A stretch of DNA of 64,000 bases from Hormoscilla sp. GM7CHS1pb (GTDB lineage Bacteria > Cyanobacteriota > Cyanobacteriia > Cyanobacteriales > Desertifilaceae): positions 558,001-622,000 of the forward strand of contig JACONN010000006.1 in NCBI GenBank assembly GCA_014323675.1, given 5' to 3'. Positions 40,713 through 48,810 of this stretch are shown here, piece after piece. Both the position numbers and the translations under genes were made by a program. Under the pieces are notes generated by a model. The model was not told where the DNA came from. It searched no databases and was given only the letters and a program-made list of their open reading frames with translations. Each line of letters opens with the position of its first letter. The first letter of the stretch is position 1.

Positions 40713-42449
40713 GTGCAACCCGTTGACTTTACTACCCTAACTGCTGCTTGTGCTGAACTGCGCGATCGCATGCTGCCCGCCAGACTAGAACAAGTCTATC
40801 AGCGCGATCGGCACAATATAGCCCTAGCATTGCGAACCCTGAAGGGCCGAAGTTGGCTAAATATCTGCTGGCATCCCCAAGCGGCACATATATGCACCCA
40901 CAATGACTACCGCAGGAAAATCCCCGATACCTTTACCTTTAGCAACCAACTCCGACATCAACTGCATGGTCTGGCCTGGGTGGCCATTGAACCAGTCGCC
41001 CCTTGGGAAAGGGCCTTAGACCTGCAATTTGCCAAGCGTCCGGGAGAACCAGCCCTCTGGCACCTGTACGTAGAGATCATGGGCAAATACAGTAACGTAA
41101 TTTTAACCAATCAGCAGAACCAGATCGTCACAGCCGCCCACCAGGTAAGCGAAGAAAAATCCAGCGTCCGTCCCATTCTCACCGGTCAGCCCTACTCACT
41201 GCCACCAGCCCTGACTAATCCTATTCCCAATTTAAGCGAATCTCCCCAACGCTGGCAAGAGCGAGTGGGATTAGTTCCCGGACAATTGTGGCGTCAACTG
41301 CTCAAATGCTATCGCGGACTGAGTCCAACCCTGGTAAAATCAATGGTCGCAGCAGCGGGGTTAGAGGCAAATAAACCTACAGATACTCTCACAGATCGAG
41401 ACTGGCAGCAATTGTGGAAATGCTGGCAATTATGGTTGCAGGCCCTAGAAACAGGGCAATTTCATCCGGCCTGGACCAAAGAAGGATATACAGTTATGGG
41501 TTGGGGTGCAACGGCACCAGTCCCTTCTACCCAGGAATTGCTCGCCCAGTACTATACCAGCAAGTTGAACAGCCAGGAATTCACCCAACTCCGCCAGCAA
41601 CTGCTGCAAAAACTCCATCGCCTCTTAGAAAAGCAGACCTCAAAAGCCCTGACATTCTCGGAAAGGTTACAACAGTCGGACAACGCCGACGAGTATCGTC
41701 AACAAGCTGACTTGCTGATGGCCTATTTGCAAGAGTGGCAACCGGGAATGACATCGATATCCCTGTGCGACTTCCAAACAAACCAACCCATTACCATTCC
41801 CCTAGATCCCGAAAAGAATGCCGTCGGTAATGCCCAATCCCTTTACAAGCGTCACCAGAAGCTGAAACGGGCCCGCAGTGCAGTTGAACCATTATTCAAC
41901 CAAGTGAAGGCAGAAATTGAGTATCTGGAACTGGTGAAAGCTACCCTCTGGCAACTGGATAGCTACGAGGCCAAGGAAGATTTACAAACTCTAGCAGAAA
42001 TTCGCGAAGAGTTAATCGATCAGGGATATCTGGACAAGGATAACGTACCCCGTCGCCGCCAGACTGATACCTCTGTTCCTTATCGTTTCCAGACACCCAG
42101 CGGTTTTGAACTGTTAATCGGTCGCAACAACCGGCAGAATGACCATCTGGCTTTTCGGATCGCCAATGACTATGACCTCTGGTTTCACACCCAAAAAATT
42201 CCTGGTAGTCACGTGCTCATGCGGTTACAAGCTGGTAAACTACCCGATGACGTAGATTTGCAATTTGCCGCCGACCTGGCAGGGTATTATAGTCAGGGAC
42301 GCCAGAGCGATCGGGTGCCAGTGGTGTACACAGCCCCCAAGCATGTTTATAAACCCAAGGGCGCCAAACCTGGTATGGTGATCTACAAGCAAGAGACTGT
42401 CCTCTGGGGGCGGCCCCAACAGGCGATGGCCCGATCGGGCCATCGGTGA
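40713..42449 (+). CDS. rqcH: Ribosome quality control factor RqcH (NFACT/Rqc2 family)
   Basis: About 578 residues. VQPVDFTTLTAACAELRDRM is the family start; GTG 40713 is preferred over GTG 40701 because homologues begin MQPVDFTTL. The NFACT-N domain follows (NDYRRKIPDTFTFSNQLRHQ), then helix-hairpin-helix and coiled-coil parts (KLKRARSAVEPLFNQVKAEI) and the NFACT-R domain with LLIGRNNRQNDHLAFRIAND and DLWFHTQKIPGSHVLMRL. RqcH binds split 50S subunits with stalled chains and recruits tRNA-Ala to add alanine tails as a degradation mark. Length is normal. Formerly annotated as fibronectin-binding protein A. Confidence 0.92.
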   Translation: MQPVDFTTLTAACAELRDRMLPARLEQVYQRDRHNIALALRTLKGRSWLNICWHPQAAHICTHNDYRRKIPDTFTFSNQLRHQLHGLAWVAIEPVAPWERALDLQFAKRPGEPALWHLYVEIMGKYSNVILTNQQNQIVTAAHQVSEEKSSVRPILTGQPYSLPPALTNPIPNLSESPQRWQERVGLVPGQLWRQLLKCYRGLSPTLVKSMVAAAGLEANKPTDTLTDRDWQQLWKCWQLWLQALETGQFHPAWTKEGYTVMGWGATAPVPSTQELLAQYYTSKLNSQEFTQLRQQLLQKLHRLLEKQTSKALTFSERLQQSDNADEYRQQADLLMAYLQEWQPGMTSISLCDFQTNQPITIPLDPEKNAVGNAQSLYKRHQKLKRARSAVEPLFNQVKAEIEYLELVKATLWQLDSYEAKEDLQTLAEIREELIDQGYLDKDNVPRRRQTDTSVPYRFQTPSGFELLIGRNNRQNDHLAFRIANDYDLWFHTQKIPGSHVLMRLQAGKLPDDVDLQFAADLAGYYSQGRQSDRVPVVYTAPKHVYKPKGAKPGMVIYKQETVLWGRPQQAMARSGHR

Positions 42450-42853
42450 CTGGACATATAATCAGGCTGATTTATGCTTTAGCTAACGTACTATAAGAGA
42501 TAATTATGTAAAATTAATTAAATTTATGTAAATTTTTATGACAAAAATTTAGTGTATGTTGCTACAATATATTTAAGAGAAAAAAAAGTTAAACATTCAC
42601 CCGCCTACGCCTTGGGAAGCGCAGTTCGGGTTTCCTCTGTCCGACAACTTATCGACAACTTTGACCAAGATCGGCGATTAATATTGCTGGTCTTGGTTTA
42701 TTGTTCTTGACATGAGGCAGTTTACATTCCGATGAGGTACAGACGCACACCTATATGCCGGTGAAGACTAGATATGGATGTACTCCACGAGGATGAAAAC
42801 CACTATAAATGCGTTTAACAACTGACAATTGACAACTAACAACTGACCAAATA
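42450..42853. other. AT-rich gap after rqcH
   Basis: AT-rich to 42590. At 42664-42698 ACCAAGATCGGC and GCTGGTCTTGGTTT form a hairpin with a T-rich tail, a possible transcript end for a short RNA or for rqcH. No coding frame recognised. Confidence 0.45.
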
Positions 42854-43093
42854 TTAATGTAGGTCTGATTGCCAGATGCCGATGTAGATGCGATCGCGCT
42901 GAGTTTCCCACTCAATGATGCCTTCAAGGGGACCGAGAGTAAAGGAGTAGCGGGGGGACTGGCGAGTCCAAACCTGTTGGAGTCCGAGTTTGATTTCCCG
43001 ATCGATCTGACAACCTGACATAGCATCGAAGGTTTTCAGCACCTCCTGAAAATCAAACTCAGTCGCAAAGGAAGCCTCGGTTTGCCGAAGCAC
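42854..43093 (-). CDS. Small conserved-looking protein of unknown function
   Basis: A 79-residue frame (FDFQEVLKTFDAMSGCQIDR, SPRYSFTLGPLEGIIEWETQ, DRIYIGIWQSDLH) with regular codon use and an amphipathic helix followed by three probable strands. It is 39 bp downstream of the DUF2301 gene on the same strand, so it may be the last gene of a three-gene operon. I do not recognise the family. Confidence 0.55.
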   Translation of the reverse strand: MLRQTEASFATEFDFQEVLKTFDAMSGCQIDREIKLGLQQVWTRQSPRYSFTLGPLEGIIEWETQRDRIYIGIWQSDLH

Positions 43094-43131
43094 TCACTTT
43101 TAGACCACCCCATTTTAACGTGAGTTCCTAG

Positions 43132-43791
43132 TTATCCTGCTGCCTGACGCTGCTGTTTGAGATAGGCAAAAACGGACTTATCGCCAATGTCAGGGGGGAT
43201 AGCTTGCAGGGCCTTGCGCAGGGCAAACACGACAAACCCCACCGCCCAGGTAGCTAGCAAGACTCGTTCTGCCATGACTGGTAAGACGCCAGTCAGATGT
43301 CCTAACAGCAGTATGGGTACTAAGGGAGTCAGCAACTTGGTTTCCAGGCGCGAGAAGCAAAAGGCTTCCTTAAAGTAAATTCCTGTCAAGGCGGCGAAAG
43401 TGAAGCCGATGCCAAATAAAGTGGTTGGGTGGTTGTAGACAGTCAAGGCCAAAGGTTCCCTGAAGAACAGTATGTACCCGATCGCGGCCAGGACCCCGAT
43501 CGCCCAAAACAACTGTAATGCGCGGTGCAGAACTGCCAGATAGATGTGGATGGTGAGCAAACTGATCCCTAAGGCTAAACAAAACACTCCATAGAGGGGA
43601 GTGAGGGCGTTAATAACAGCCGGGGTGCCTCCTTGCCACAGCACTAGGGTACTGCCGATGGCAAAGCAGAAGGCGGCGATGTTTAAGGCAGTGCGATAGA
43701 TAATTACGCCCGATCGATCGGCCTCTGTAATAGTAAAGGAGCCAAACTGACCTTGATAAATTTCTGGTTCGGATGCTTGCAACTGAGTCAT
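43132..43791 (-). CDS. DUF2301 integral membrane protein
   Basis: A 219-residue protein with a soluble start (YQGQFGSFTITEADRSGVII) and about seven hydrophobic helices (IGSTLVLWQGGTPAVINALT, LYGVFCLALGISLLTIHIYL and others). TGIYFKEAFCFSRLETKLLT is the conserved family block. The ATG overlaps the stop of the upstream adenosyltransferase gene by four bases, so both are co-translated. Function is unknown. Confidence 0.85.
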   Translation of the reverse strand: MTQLQASEPEIYQGQFGSFTITEADRSGVIIYRTALNIAAFCFAIGSTLVLWQGGTPAVINALTPLYGVFCLALGISLLTIHIYLAVLHRALQLFWAIGVLAAIGYILFFREPLALTVYNHPTTLFGIGFTFAALTGIYFKEAFCFSRLETKLLTPLVPILLLGHLTGVLPVMAERVLLATWAVGFVVFALRKALQAIPPDIGDKSVFAYLKQQRQAAG

Positions 43792-44597
43792 AGCTTGCTA
43801 ATTGAAATGTCATGAAAATTAACTTCTATTTGATCTTTCCAGTCTAGCTGAAGTTGAGATTGAGCATTACCTCCATTGACAGCAATCTCTACCCAGCCAT
43901 GACTTCCTACCAAGGCGATCGCCTCTAGAGGCGGGCTGTCTGCATAAGTATTGCTACCCTTAATCACCTGGTTCTCTAATTTAATATACCACTGTTTTGC
44001 CCGAACGCAGCTGCCGGGAATATTGGTGATTAAATTGCCAAAATGGTCGATATACTGAATGCAGCCTGTGATGCTGGTTGCTGTGTGAGTACATGCAGGT
44101 AGGGGTAACTGGACTAAAGTTTCTGGGTCGATCGGGTTTCCCAGTTCAACTAGAGGGACGCCGCTAGCCAGATGGGCCCCCACAGGTGCGAAGATATCTC
44201 TACCGTGAAAGGTGCTGCTAGGTGTGGGCGTATGCCAATATTCTGGGTTGTCGAGTTCGACCGCTGCCAGCACGGGATTTTCCGCCAAAATGCCGCTGAA
44301 TATTCCGTTATCGGGTCCGACTAGATAAAAGTGCGACAGGAAAAGGGCGATCGCCCTCCTGCTACTCCCCACTCCGGGATCGACAACAGCGACATGAACG
44401 GTCCCGGCGGGAAAATAGGGCAGGGCCTCACGCAAGCAGAACCTGGCCGCGAGAATGTTCTGGGGAGGAATGTTGTGGGTGATATCCACTACTTTTAAAC
44501 TCGGGTTAATCCGGGCAATTACCCCCTTCATTACCCCTACATAGATGTCACTCAAGCCAAAATCACTCAGCAAAGTTAAGAGGTGGCGATCGTCCAT
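43788..44597 (-). CDS. SAM hydroxide adenosyltransferase (DUF62)
   Basis: A 269-residue member of the fluorinase/duf62 family. LLTLLSDFGLSDIYVGVMKG at the N-terminus carries the conserved Asp, HNIPPQNILAARFCL and VVDPGVGSSRRAI the central motifs, and DNGIFS plus FHGRDIFAPVGAHLA the SAM site. The C-terminal domain has YIDHFGNLITNI. The known reaction of the non-halogenating members hydrolyses SAM to adenosine and methionine. Length is normal; it is the first gene of a pair with DUF2301. Confidence 0.92.
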   Translation of the reverse strand: MDDRHLLTLLSDFGLSDIYVGVMKGVIARINPSLKVVDITHNIPPQNILAARFCLREALPYFPAGTVHVAVVDPGVGSSRRAIALFLSHFYLVGPDNGIFSGILAENPVLAAVELDNPEYWHTPTPSSTFHGRDIFAPVGAHLASGVPLVELGNPIDPETLVQLPLPACTHTATSITGCIQYIDHFGNLITNIPGSCVRAKQWYIKLENQVIKGSNTYADSPPLEAIALVGSHGWVEIAVNGGNAQSQLQLDWKDQIEVNFHDISISKL

Positions 44598-44715
44598 TAA
44601 CTTATTTTCCCTTAAACAAAGGACTATTTTACAGCATGTTTATATAAGAGGCAGAAACTGGAGTTTGCGTTCCGGACAGCTGTGCCCAAGGTAGATTCAC
44701 TTAAGGAAAAACCGA

Positions 44716-44737
44716 TCGCGCAGCGTGGCGCAGCCAT
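44716..44737 (-). repeat. Intergenic 22-nt mini-element
   Basis: Same sequence as at 22498; lies between divergent genes. Confidence 0.85.
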
Positions 44738-44828
44738 AAGGTTCTCATGAAATCCTTATGAGGTATCTACTGCTTTGTAAGCACCCCAGGGAAAGTAGAT
44801 CCCTTTTGTTGGCTTTGATGCTCCGGAA

Positions 44829-44860
44829 ACCACCGGTTATAAATAACCGGTGGTTTTATT
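44829..44860 (+). terminator. Strong hairpin with T-tail
   Basis: CCACCGGTTAT-AAAT-AACCGGTGG followed by TTTTATT. No coding gene lies upstream on + strand within 200 bp, so it may end an unannotated small RNA from about 44740. Confidence 0.65.
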
Positions 44861-44953
44861 AATTTTTGTAACCATCGCTACACAGTTTTTTCCAGAAAGG
44901 GTTATCTTAGAATTGTGAGCCTTAATTAAATTTCGTCTAAAAAAAAGTCCACA

Positions 44954-45106
44954 ATGAACATGAATCGTCAAACCAGGAAAAAACTAGCCCAAGTCCATCA
45001 AGACAACCTGCAAAAGAACTTACAGCACCGGCTGGAAGTCGCCAGAACCAAAGGGGATGAAAACTTAATTCGGATGCTAGAGGCGGAAGCTAACTACTTC
45101 AGCTAG
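44954..45106 (+). CDS. Conserved 50-residue cyanobacterial small protein
   Basis: MNMNRQTRKKLAQVHQDNLQ then KNLQHRLEVARTKGDENLIR and MLEAEANYFS. This short, highly charged helical protein is, as I recall, a widespread cyanobacterial family of unknown function; the QKNLQHRLEVAR...GDENLIRQLEAEA pattern is characteristic. It is too short for many gene finders. It is preceded by a terminator at 44829, which isolates its promoter, and followed by a palindrome. Helical, basic then acidic; perhaps binds RNA or protein. Confidence 0.8.
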   Translation: MNMNRQTRKKLAQVHQDNLQKNLQHRLEVARTKGDENLIRMLEAEANYFS

Positions 45107-45124
45107 AACGCTAGAGCATCGGTC

Positions 45125-45191
45125 AAGAAACCGGGTTTCTGTTACCAAAACGTCAATATAAGTGCTATTTTTGACGAGAAACCCGGTTTCT
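45125..45191. repeat. AAGAAACCGGGTTTCT palindromic element
   Basis: AAGAAACCGGGTTTCT and its inverted GAGAAACCCGGTTTCT bracket an inner loop. The same family is at 57045-57111 and, smaller, 46949-46981 and 34950-34982. Confidence 0.85.
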
Positions 45192-45237
45192 ATCTATAGT
45201 CCATGTCAGCTGCGGTCAATTAATTTAACCGGTGCAT

Positions 45238-45269
45238 AGCCCACCCGATCGCTTCTCGGGTGGGCTTTT
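45238..45269 (+). terminator. Hairpin with T run
   Basis: AGCCCACCCGA and TCGGGTGGGCTTTT form an 11-bp stem and T-tail, a plausible terminator for the 50-residue gene. Confidence 0.7.
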
Positions 45270-45313
45270 GGCGCGATCGCCCCGTCCCAGAAGCGATTCG
45301 GTTAATAACTTGT

Positions 45314-45472
45314 CATTGCGAAGGGGGGGAGTCCAAACCAACATTGTGACTTATATCCCCCCGTTCGCGCAGCGGCCCGACGCCAGGAGGGCTAGCAATC
45401 TCCCCTATGCAGCGCGCTACTCGCACTACCCAACACAGCCCCCCCGCCACGTGGTAAAATCGCAATGACAAA
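45314..45472. repeat. CATTGCGAAGG palindromic repeat
   Basis: TGTCATTGCGAAGGGGGG ... GCTAGCAATCTCCCC ... CGCAATGACA; relative of 950-1171. Includes GCGCGCTACTCGCACTACCC. Fills the gap to 45559. Confidence 0.65.
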
Positions 45473-45559
45473 TGTCCCAGCCGTCTTGCTTAATCGAAAA
45501 GTATTGCGATTACTATTGTAATTAATATAGAATTCAATTGGCAGTAAAAGGAGGAGGGG

Positions 45560-46180
45560 ATGTCAAAGATAGCAGTTATCGAACCAGAAAAGTCTTATAC
45601 ATTTGCGGAATACTTTAAGTTGAACTGCGAACCAGACGATCTTCTAGCTTATTTTGGCTATGGGTACGAGGCCAAATCACTGACGTTACCGCAGTCAAAG
45701 CGGGAGTTAAATCGGTTAGAGAATCTGAAACAGCAGTTAGAACAAAATTTACCATACATTAGTCTGACTAGCGAAATGGCAAGACGAGAGTTTTTGATTG
45801 CTCCCGTGTTAATGGAGGTAATTTATTACACGAAAGCGCGAGTGAAGGTCGGGTATTCTTTAACCGTAAGCGAACAACTGAAAGGAGAATTAGATTATTA
45901 TTTACAATCCCAAAGTCAGTTACTGGTGATTGAAGCAAAAAATGCGGATATCCAACGAGGGTTTACTCAATTAGCCGTGGAATTAATTGCGGTTTCACAA
46001 GCACAACTAGCGAAAGGGGACATACTCTACGGTGCGGTTTCCGTTGGGAATATTTGGCAATTTGCGGTTTTGCATAGTCAGGAACAGCAGGTTGTACAAG
46101 ATCTGAATTTGTATCGGGTTCCGGCAGATTTACAGGAGTTATTGCCAATTATAGTTGGGATTTTGGAATTGGATTTGTAG
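45560..46180 (+). CDS. PD-(D/E)XK nuclease-like protein of unknown function
   Basis: A 206-residue protein with the core GELDYYLQSQSQLLVIEAKN: an Asp, then a strand ending E-A-K, the PD-(D/E)XK pattern, followed by a helix (RGFTQLAVELIAVSQAQ) and YGAVSVGNIWQFAVL. A ribosome site (GGAGG) precedes ATG. It is convergent with 46247-46843, a distant relative with the same layout. Substrate unknown; no methylase or other defence gene is nearby. Confidence 0.7.
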   Translation: MSKIAVIEPEKSYTFAEYFKLNCEPDDLLAYFGYGYEAKSLTLPQSKRELNRLENLKQQLEQNLPYISLTSEMARREFLIAPVLMEVIYYTKARVKVGYSLTVSEQLKGELDYYLQSQSQLLVIEAKNADIQRGFTQLAVELIAVSQAQLAKGDILYGAVSVGNIWQFAVLHSQEQQVVQDLNLYRVPADLQELLPIIVGILELDL

Positions 46181-46246
46181 TAGCATAAAATTTAGGATAA
46201 TCCCAACTTTGAATTAAGATTATCCTTGTGCAACCCACTCTACTAC

Positions 46247-46843
46247 TTACTCAAGTCCACTCCGTAAGATACCCAGAATCTTGCCGACATTATTCAGAAA
46301 ATACTCATTTAAGTCTATGGATATCGTTTGTTCTTCAAGTTTCAAAAATTTCCAGTTAGTTCCTGTCGTGACTGAACCATAGATGGTTTTGATTTCATTT
46401 TCTTGGCGTTGATTAAATAACTGAGCTGCTAACATTTCGGCCATGCATTGCCCTAAGCCTGATTTAATATTATCATTTTTTGCTTCGACGAGGGTGATAA
46501 CGGGTGCTTCAATTAACAACTGTTCGGGAGAACGACTAATTAGAAAGTCGCAACGTCCATTCAAGCCTCTTTCTAAGTCAACATTAAAGTCTTTGCCTGA
46601 AAATAAGCCGATCTGACCTTGTAATTGTGTCTTGAGTTCAAATAAAATGGGGGCAATGATAAATTCAGACCGGGATTTTTCTGTATCAATTGCTAGTGCT
46701 AAGGGTATATATTTTTGCAACGATTGTGCTAGAAAATCGCTGTACTCTATCTCGGGAATATCTGCAAATATCCCAAATTTCTCGAAAATTGTTATGCCAA
46801 AGGTGGTTTTGATTTCCTCTATGCTAAATTGACTGTATGACAT
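46247..46843 (-). CDS. PD-(D/E)XK nuclease-like protein, second type
   Basis: A 198-residue protein: RSEFIIAPILFELKTQLQGQ, then GRCDFLISRSPEQLLIEAPV and ITLVEAKNDNIKSGLGQCMA, that is D ... E-A-K of the PD-(D/E)XK fold, then YGSVTTGTNWKFLKLEEQTI. The order of blocks equals that of the convergent gene 45560-46180 (REFLIAPVL, GELDYYL, IEAKN, YGAVSVGNIWQF), so both are diverged members of one family. Function unknown. Confidence 0.7.
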   Translation of the reverse strand: MSYSQFSIEEIKTTFGITIFEKFGIFADIPEIEYSDFLAQSLQKYIPLALAIDTEKSRSEFIIAPILFELKTQLQGQIGLFSGKDFNVDLERGLNGRCDFLISRSPEQLLIEAPVITLVEAKNDNIKSGLGQCMAEMLAAQLFNQRQENEIKTIYGSVTTGTNWKFLKLEEQTISIDLNEYFLNNVGKILGILRSGLE

Positions 46844-46901
46844 TTGACTGCCTCTCTATTATCAGGAATGGGCGATCGCCTCCTATTGTAGCACATAAAT
46901 C

Positions 46902-47006
46902 GCATCTCACTTTTGCTGCTGGCATATGGCATATTCGCTCCGGAGGCCAGAAACCAGCTTTTGACAAAAAACCTGGTTTCTTAATCCCAAATTGAGATGC
47001 ACCCAT
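46902..47006. repeat. GCATCTCA-ended element with a nested palindrome
   Basis: Ends CGCATCTCACTTTTG and inverted GGGTGCATCTCAATTTGG, related to 39538-39657. AGAAACCAGC...ACCTGGTTTCT (46949-46981) is nested inside. Confidence 0.7.
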
Positions 47007-47088
47007 AAATCATTTGAAAACACCTGTCATGGTATTAATAGTTAAACTGTCTCCATCGAGGGTTTTAATATACACCAAATACGGACAT

Positions 47089-47567
47089 TTATATTCCCTG
47101 GTCTGGTAAGTACTCACTAAATCGGATAGAACCACCTGGGTTAAACAGCAGCAATTCCGGAAGTTTATCTAGGATCCTGTGATTGTTGGTATCGACAGCG
47201 GAAGTGCGCTTCCCTAGAAGTAGCGATCGGGCATAGGCAGGTGCTCTCAGACCGATCCAGATAGCATATCGATCGTCCGAAGCAGTGATCGCAACCAGTT
47301 TCTCCGTTCGCGCAGCGTGGCGCAGCCATTCGCGCAGCGTGGCGCAGCCATTGCTGCCAATTCGCAGGCGATTTGATACCCTTTAAGCCAGTGAGAGCCG
47401 GGGAACTTGTGAGCCAACACATAGAGTTCGTCATTGTACCGCATTCCCTCACGGATGCTCCCATCCATGTAGAATTTAAACAAATTCACCACATTTTCAC
47501 TCAAGACAACTGGCAGCATAGGTTTAACCGTCAACTTTTTGTTACATTTCTTATCATAATGTAACAT
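47089..47567 (-). pseudogene. Unrecognised gene split by two tandem 22-nt mini-elements
   Basis: Minus strand: SENVVNLFKFYMDGSIREGM, LYVLAHKFPGSHWLKGYQIA, CELAA, then 44 nt of element; removing it gives ELAATEKLVAITASDDRYAI and the frame stays open through RAPAYARSLLLGKRTSAVDT to FSEYLPDQGI, stop 47089. So an intact gene of about 140 codons existed. I do not recognise the family. As read, translation runs into element sequence and ends at 47247. Confidence 0.75.
47308..47351 (-). repeat. Tandem pair of 22-nt mini-elements
   Basis: Two exact copies head to tail; 44 nt, a frameshift. Right flank ACGG. Further 23-nt copies lie at 47671-47693 and 47768-47790 in the non-coding region 47568-47838. 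Confidence 0.92.
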
Positions 47568-47670
47568 TTCAGCCGCGACAACCCAAAAAGGTGATATTGA
47601 GATTTTCCCCAGCTACAGATCTGTCTTATAGCAGAGGGATGGGGGCCCTGCAAGGCGATCGCCCCTCCGA

Positions 47671-47790
47671 TCGCGCAGCGTGGCGCCAGCCATGGAAAAA
47701 CCGTATGTAGCATCTAAAATTAATCCGATCGTTAGACTGGAAAGCGGGGGAGTCGGTATATGACTGATCGCGCAGCGTGGCGCCAGCCAT
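47671..47790 (-). repeat. Two 23-nt mini-elements in a non-coding stretch
   Basis: 47671-47693 and 47768-47790, each with GCGCCAGCCAT (one extra base compared with the 22-nt form). No protein could be rebuilt around them. Confidence 0.8.
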
Positions 47791-47838
47791 GAGTTAACCC
47801 TCAAAGTAGTCATTATCATCAATTGGAGGCTATTGGCC

Positions 47839-48768
47839 GTGGTTTCTGGGAATCAGCAGATTTTGGGTTATTTCATCGAGGAGGCGAAAGAACACCTGGA
47901 GACGATCGAACAAGGGCTGTCGGATCTACAGTCCACTATCAAAGACCCCGAAAGTATAAACGAAATGTTTCGCGCTGCCCATTCGGTTAAAGGGGGTGCG
48001 GCAATGTTGGGCTTTGGTAGCATTCAAAAAACAGCCCACCGGTTAGAAGATGGCTTCAAAATACTTAAAGAAAACCAGGTCAAGATCGATCAAAAGCTGG
48101 AGTCCTTATTTTTCAAGTGCTTTGATACCATGCGGGACTTACTCGATCGCCTGCAAGGACCGTTTGGCTTGCGAGATGAAGAAGCGAATCAAGTGATGCT
48201 GGAGGCGGAGCCAATCTTTGGCCAACTCCAGGCTTATCTAGAGAGTTTAACGGGTGGGGGTGGCGAAACAACAGCAAGCGCCGAGTCAAAACAGGCAATC
48301 AAAACCGATGCTGCACCACCGAAGCCAGATTTTGTGACTCAGGTAACGGCGGTACTCAGACAGATGTTGCAACTGTTTAAGGAAAAAGCTAATCCCGCTA
48401 ATCGTCAAAACCTGGAACAATTATGTAGCAGTCTTCTCAATCTGGGGGAAGATACCGAAAGCTGGCAAAATCTAGTCCAAACGGCTCAGACTGCCATTGC
48501 TAATTATAACTGTCCCTATCTCACCCTGGCTCCTCTGGTGATTAAGGAACTCAAGCAGGGAAGCGAACAACTGAAGGCTGGCAAAGCTAGCCAAATCGCT
48601 CCTTCTAAAAACTTGCAACGCATAGCGGATAATTCTCCTTCCAAGCGGATTATCCTAGTTGCCGAACCAAAGGCAGCCGCCGAAACTCTGGTCAAGACTT
48701 TCAATAAAAAACAGCTATCACAGTTTATGAAGGCCCTACAAGCAACTGCTAAAGCAGCAGCCAAGTAG
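47839..48768 (+). CDS. Hpt-domain phosphotransfer protein
   Basis: About 309 residues. The N-terminal Hpt domain has ILGYFIEEAKEHLETIEQGL and the phospho-His motif FRAAHSVKGGAAMLGF. A linker rich in Thr, Ala and Pro follows, then a second helical part (VTQVTAVLRQMLQLFKEKAN) and a Lys/Ala-rich tail (MKALQATAKAAAK). It looks like the N-terminal half of a CheA-like or Hik hybrid without kinase core, so it would relay phosphate between a sensor and a regulator. GTG 47839 has the better spacing (9 bases) from GGAGG than TTG 47833. Confidence 0.85.
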   Translation: MVSGNQQILGYFIEEAKEHLETIEQGLSDLQSTIKDPESINEMFRAAHSVKGGAAMLGFGSIQKTAHRLEDGFKILKENQVKIDQKLESLFFKCFDTMRDLLDRLQGPFGLRDEEANQVMLEAEPIFGQLQAYLESLTGGGGETTASAESKQAIKTDAAPPKPDFVTQVTAVLRQMLQLFKEKANPANRQNLEQLCSSLLNLGEDTESWQNLVQTAQTAIANYNCPYLTLAPLVIKELKQGSEQLKAGKASQIAPSKNLQRIADNSPSKRIILVAEPKAAAETLVKTFNKKQLSQFMKALQATAKAAAK

Positions 48769-48770
48769 TC

Positions 48771-48806
48771 AATTGTCAATTGTCAATTGTCAATTGTCAA
48801 TTGTCA
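48771..48806. repeat. Heptameric tandem repeats
   Basis: Five TCAATTG-type heptamers between convergent genes. Confidence 0.8.
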
Positions 48807-48810
48807 GTTG

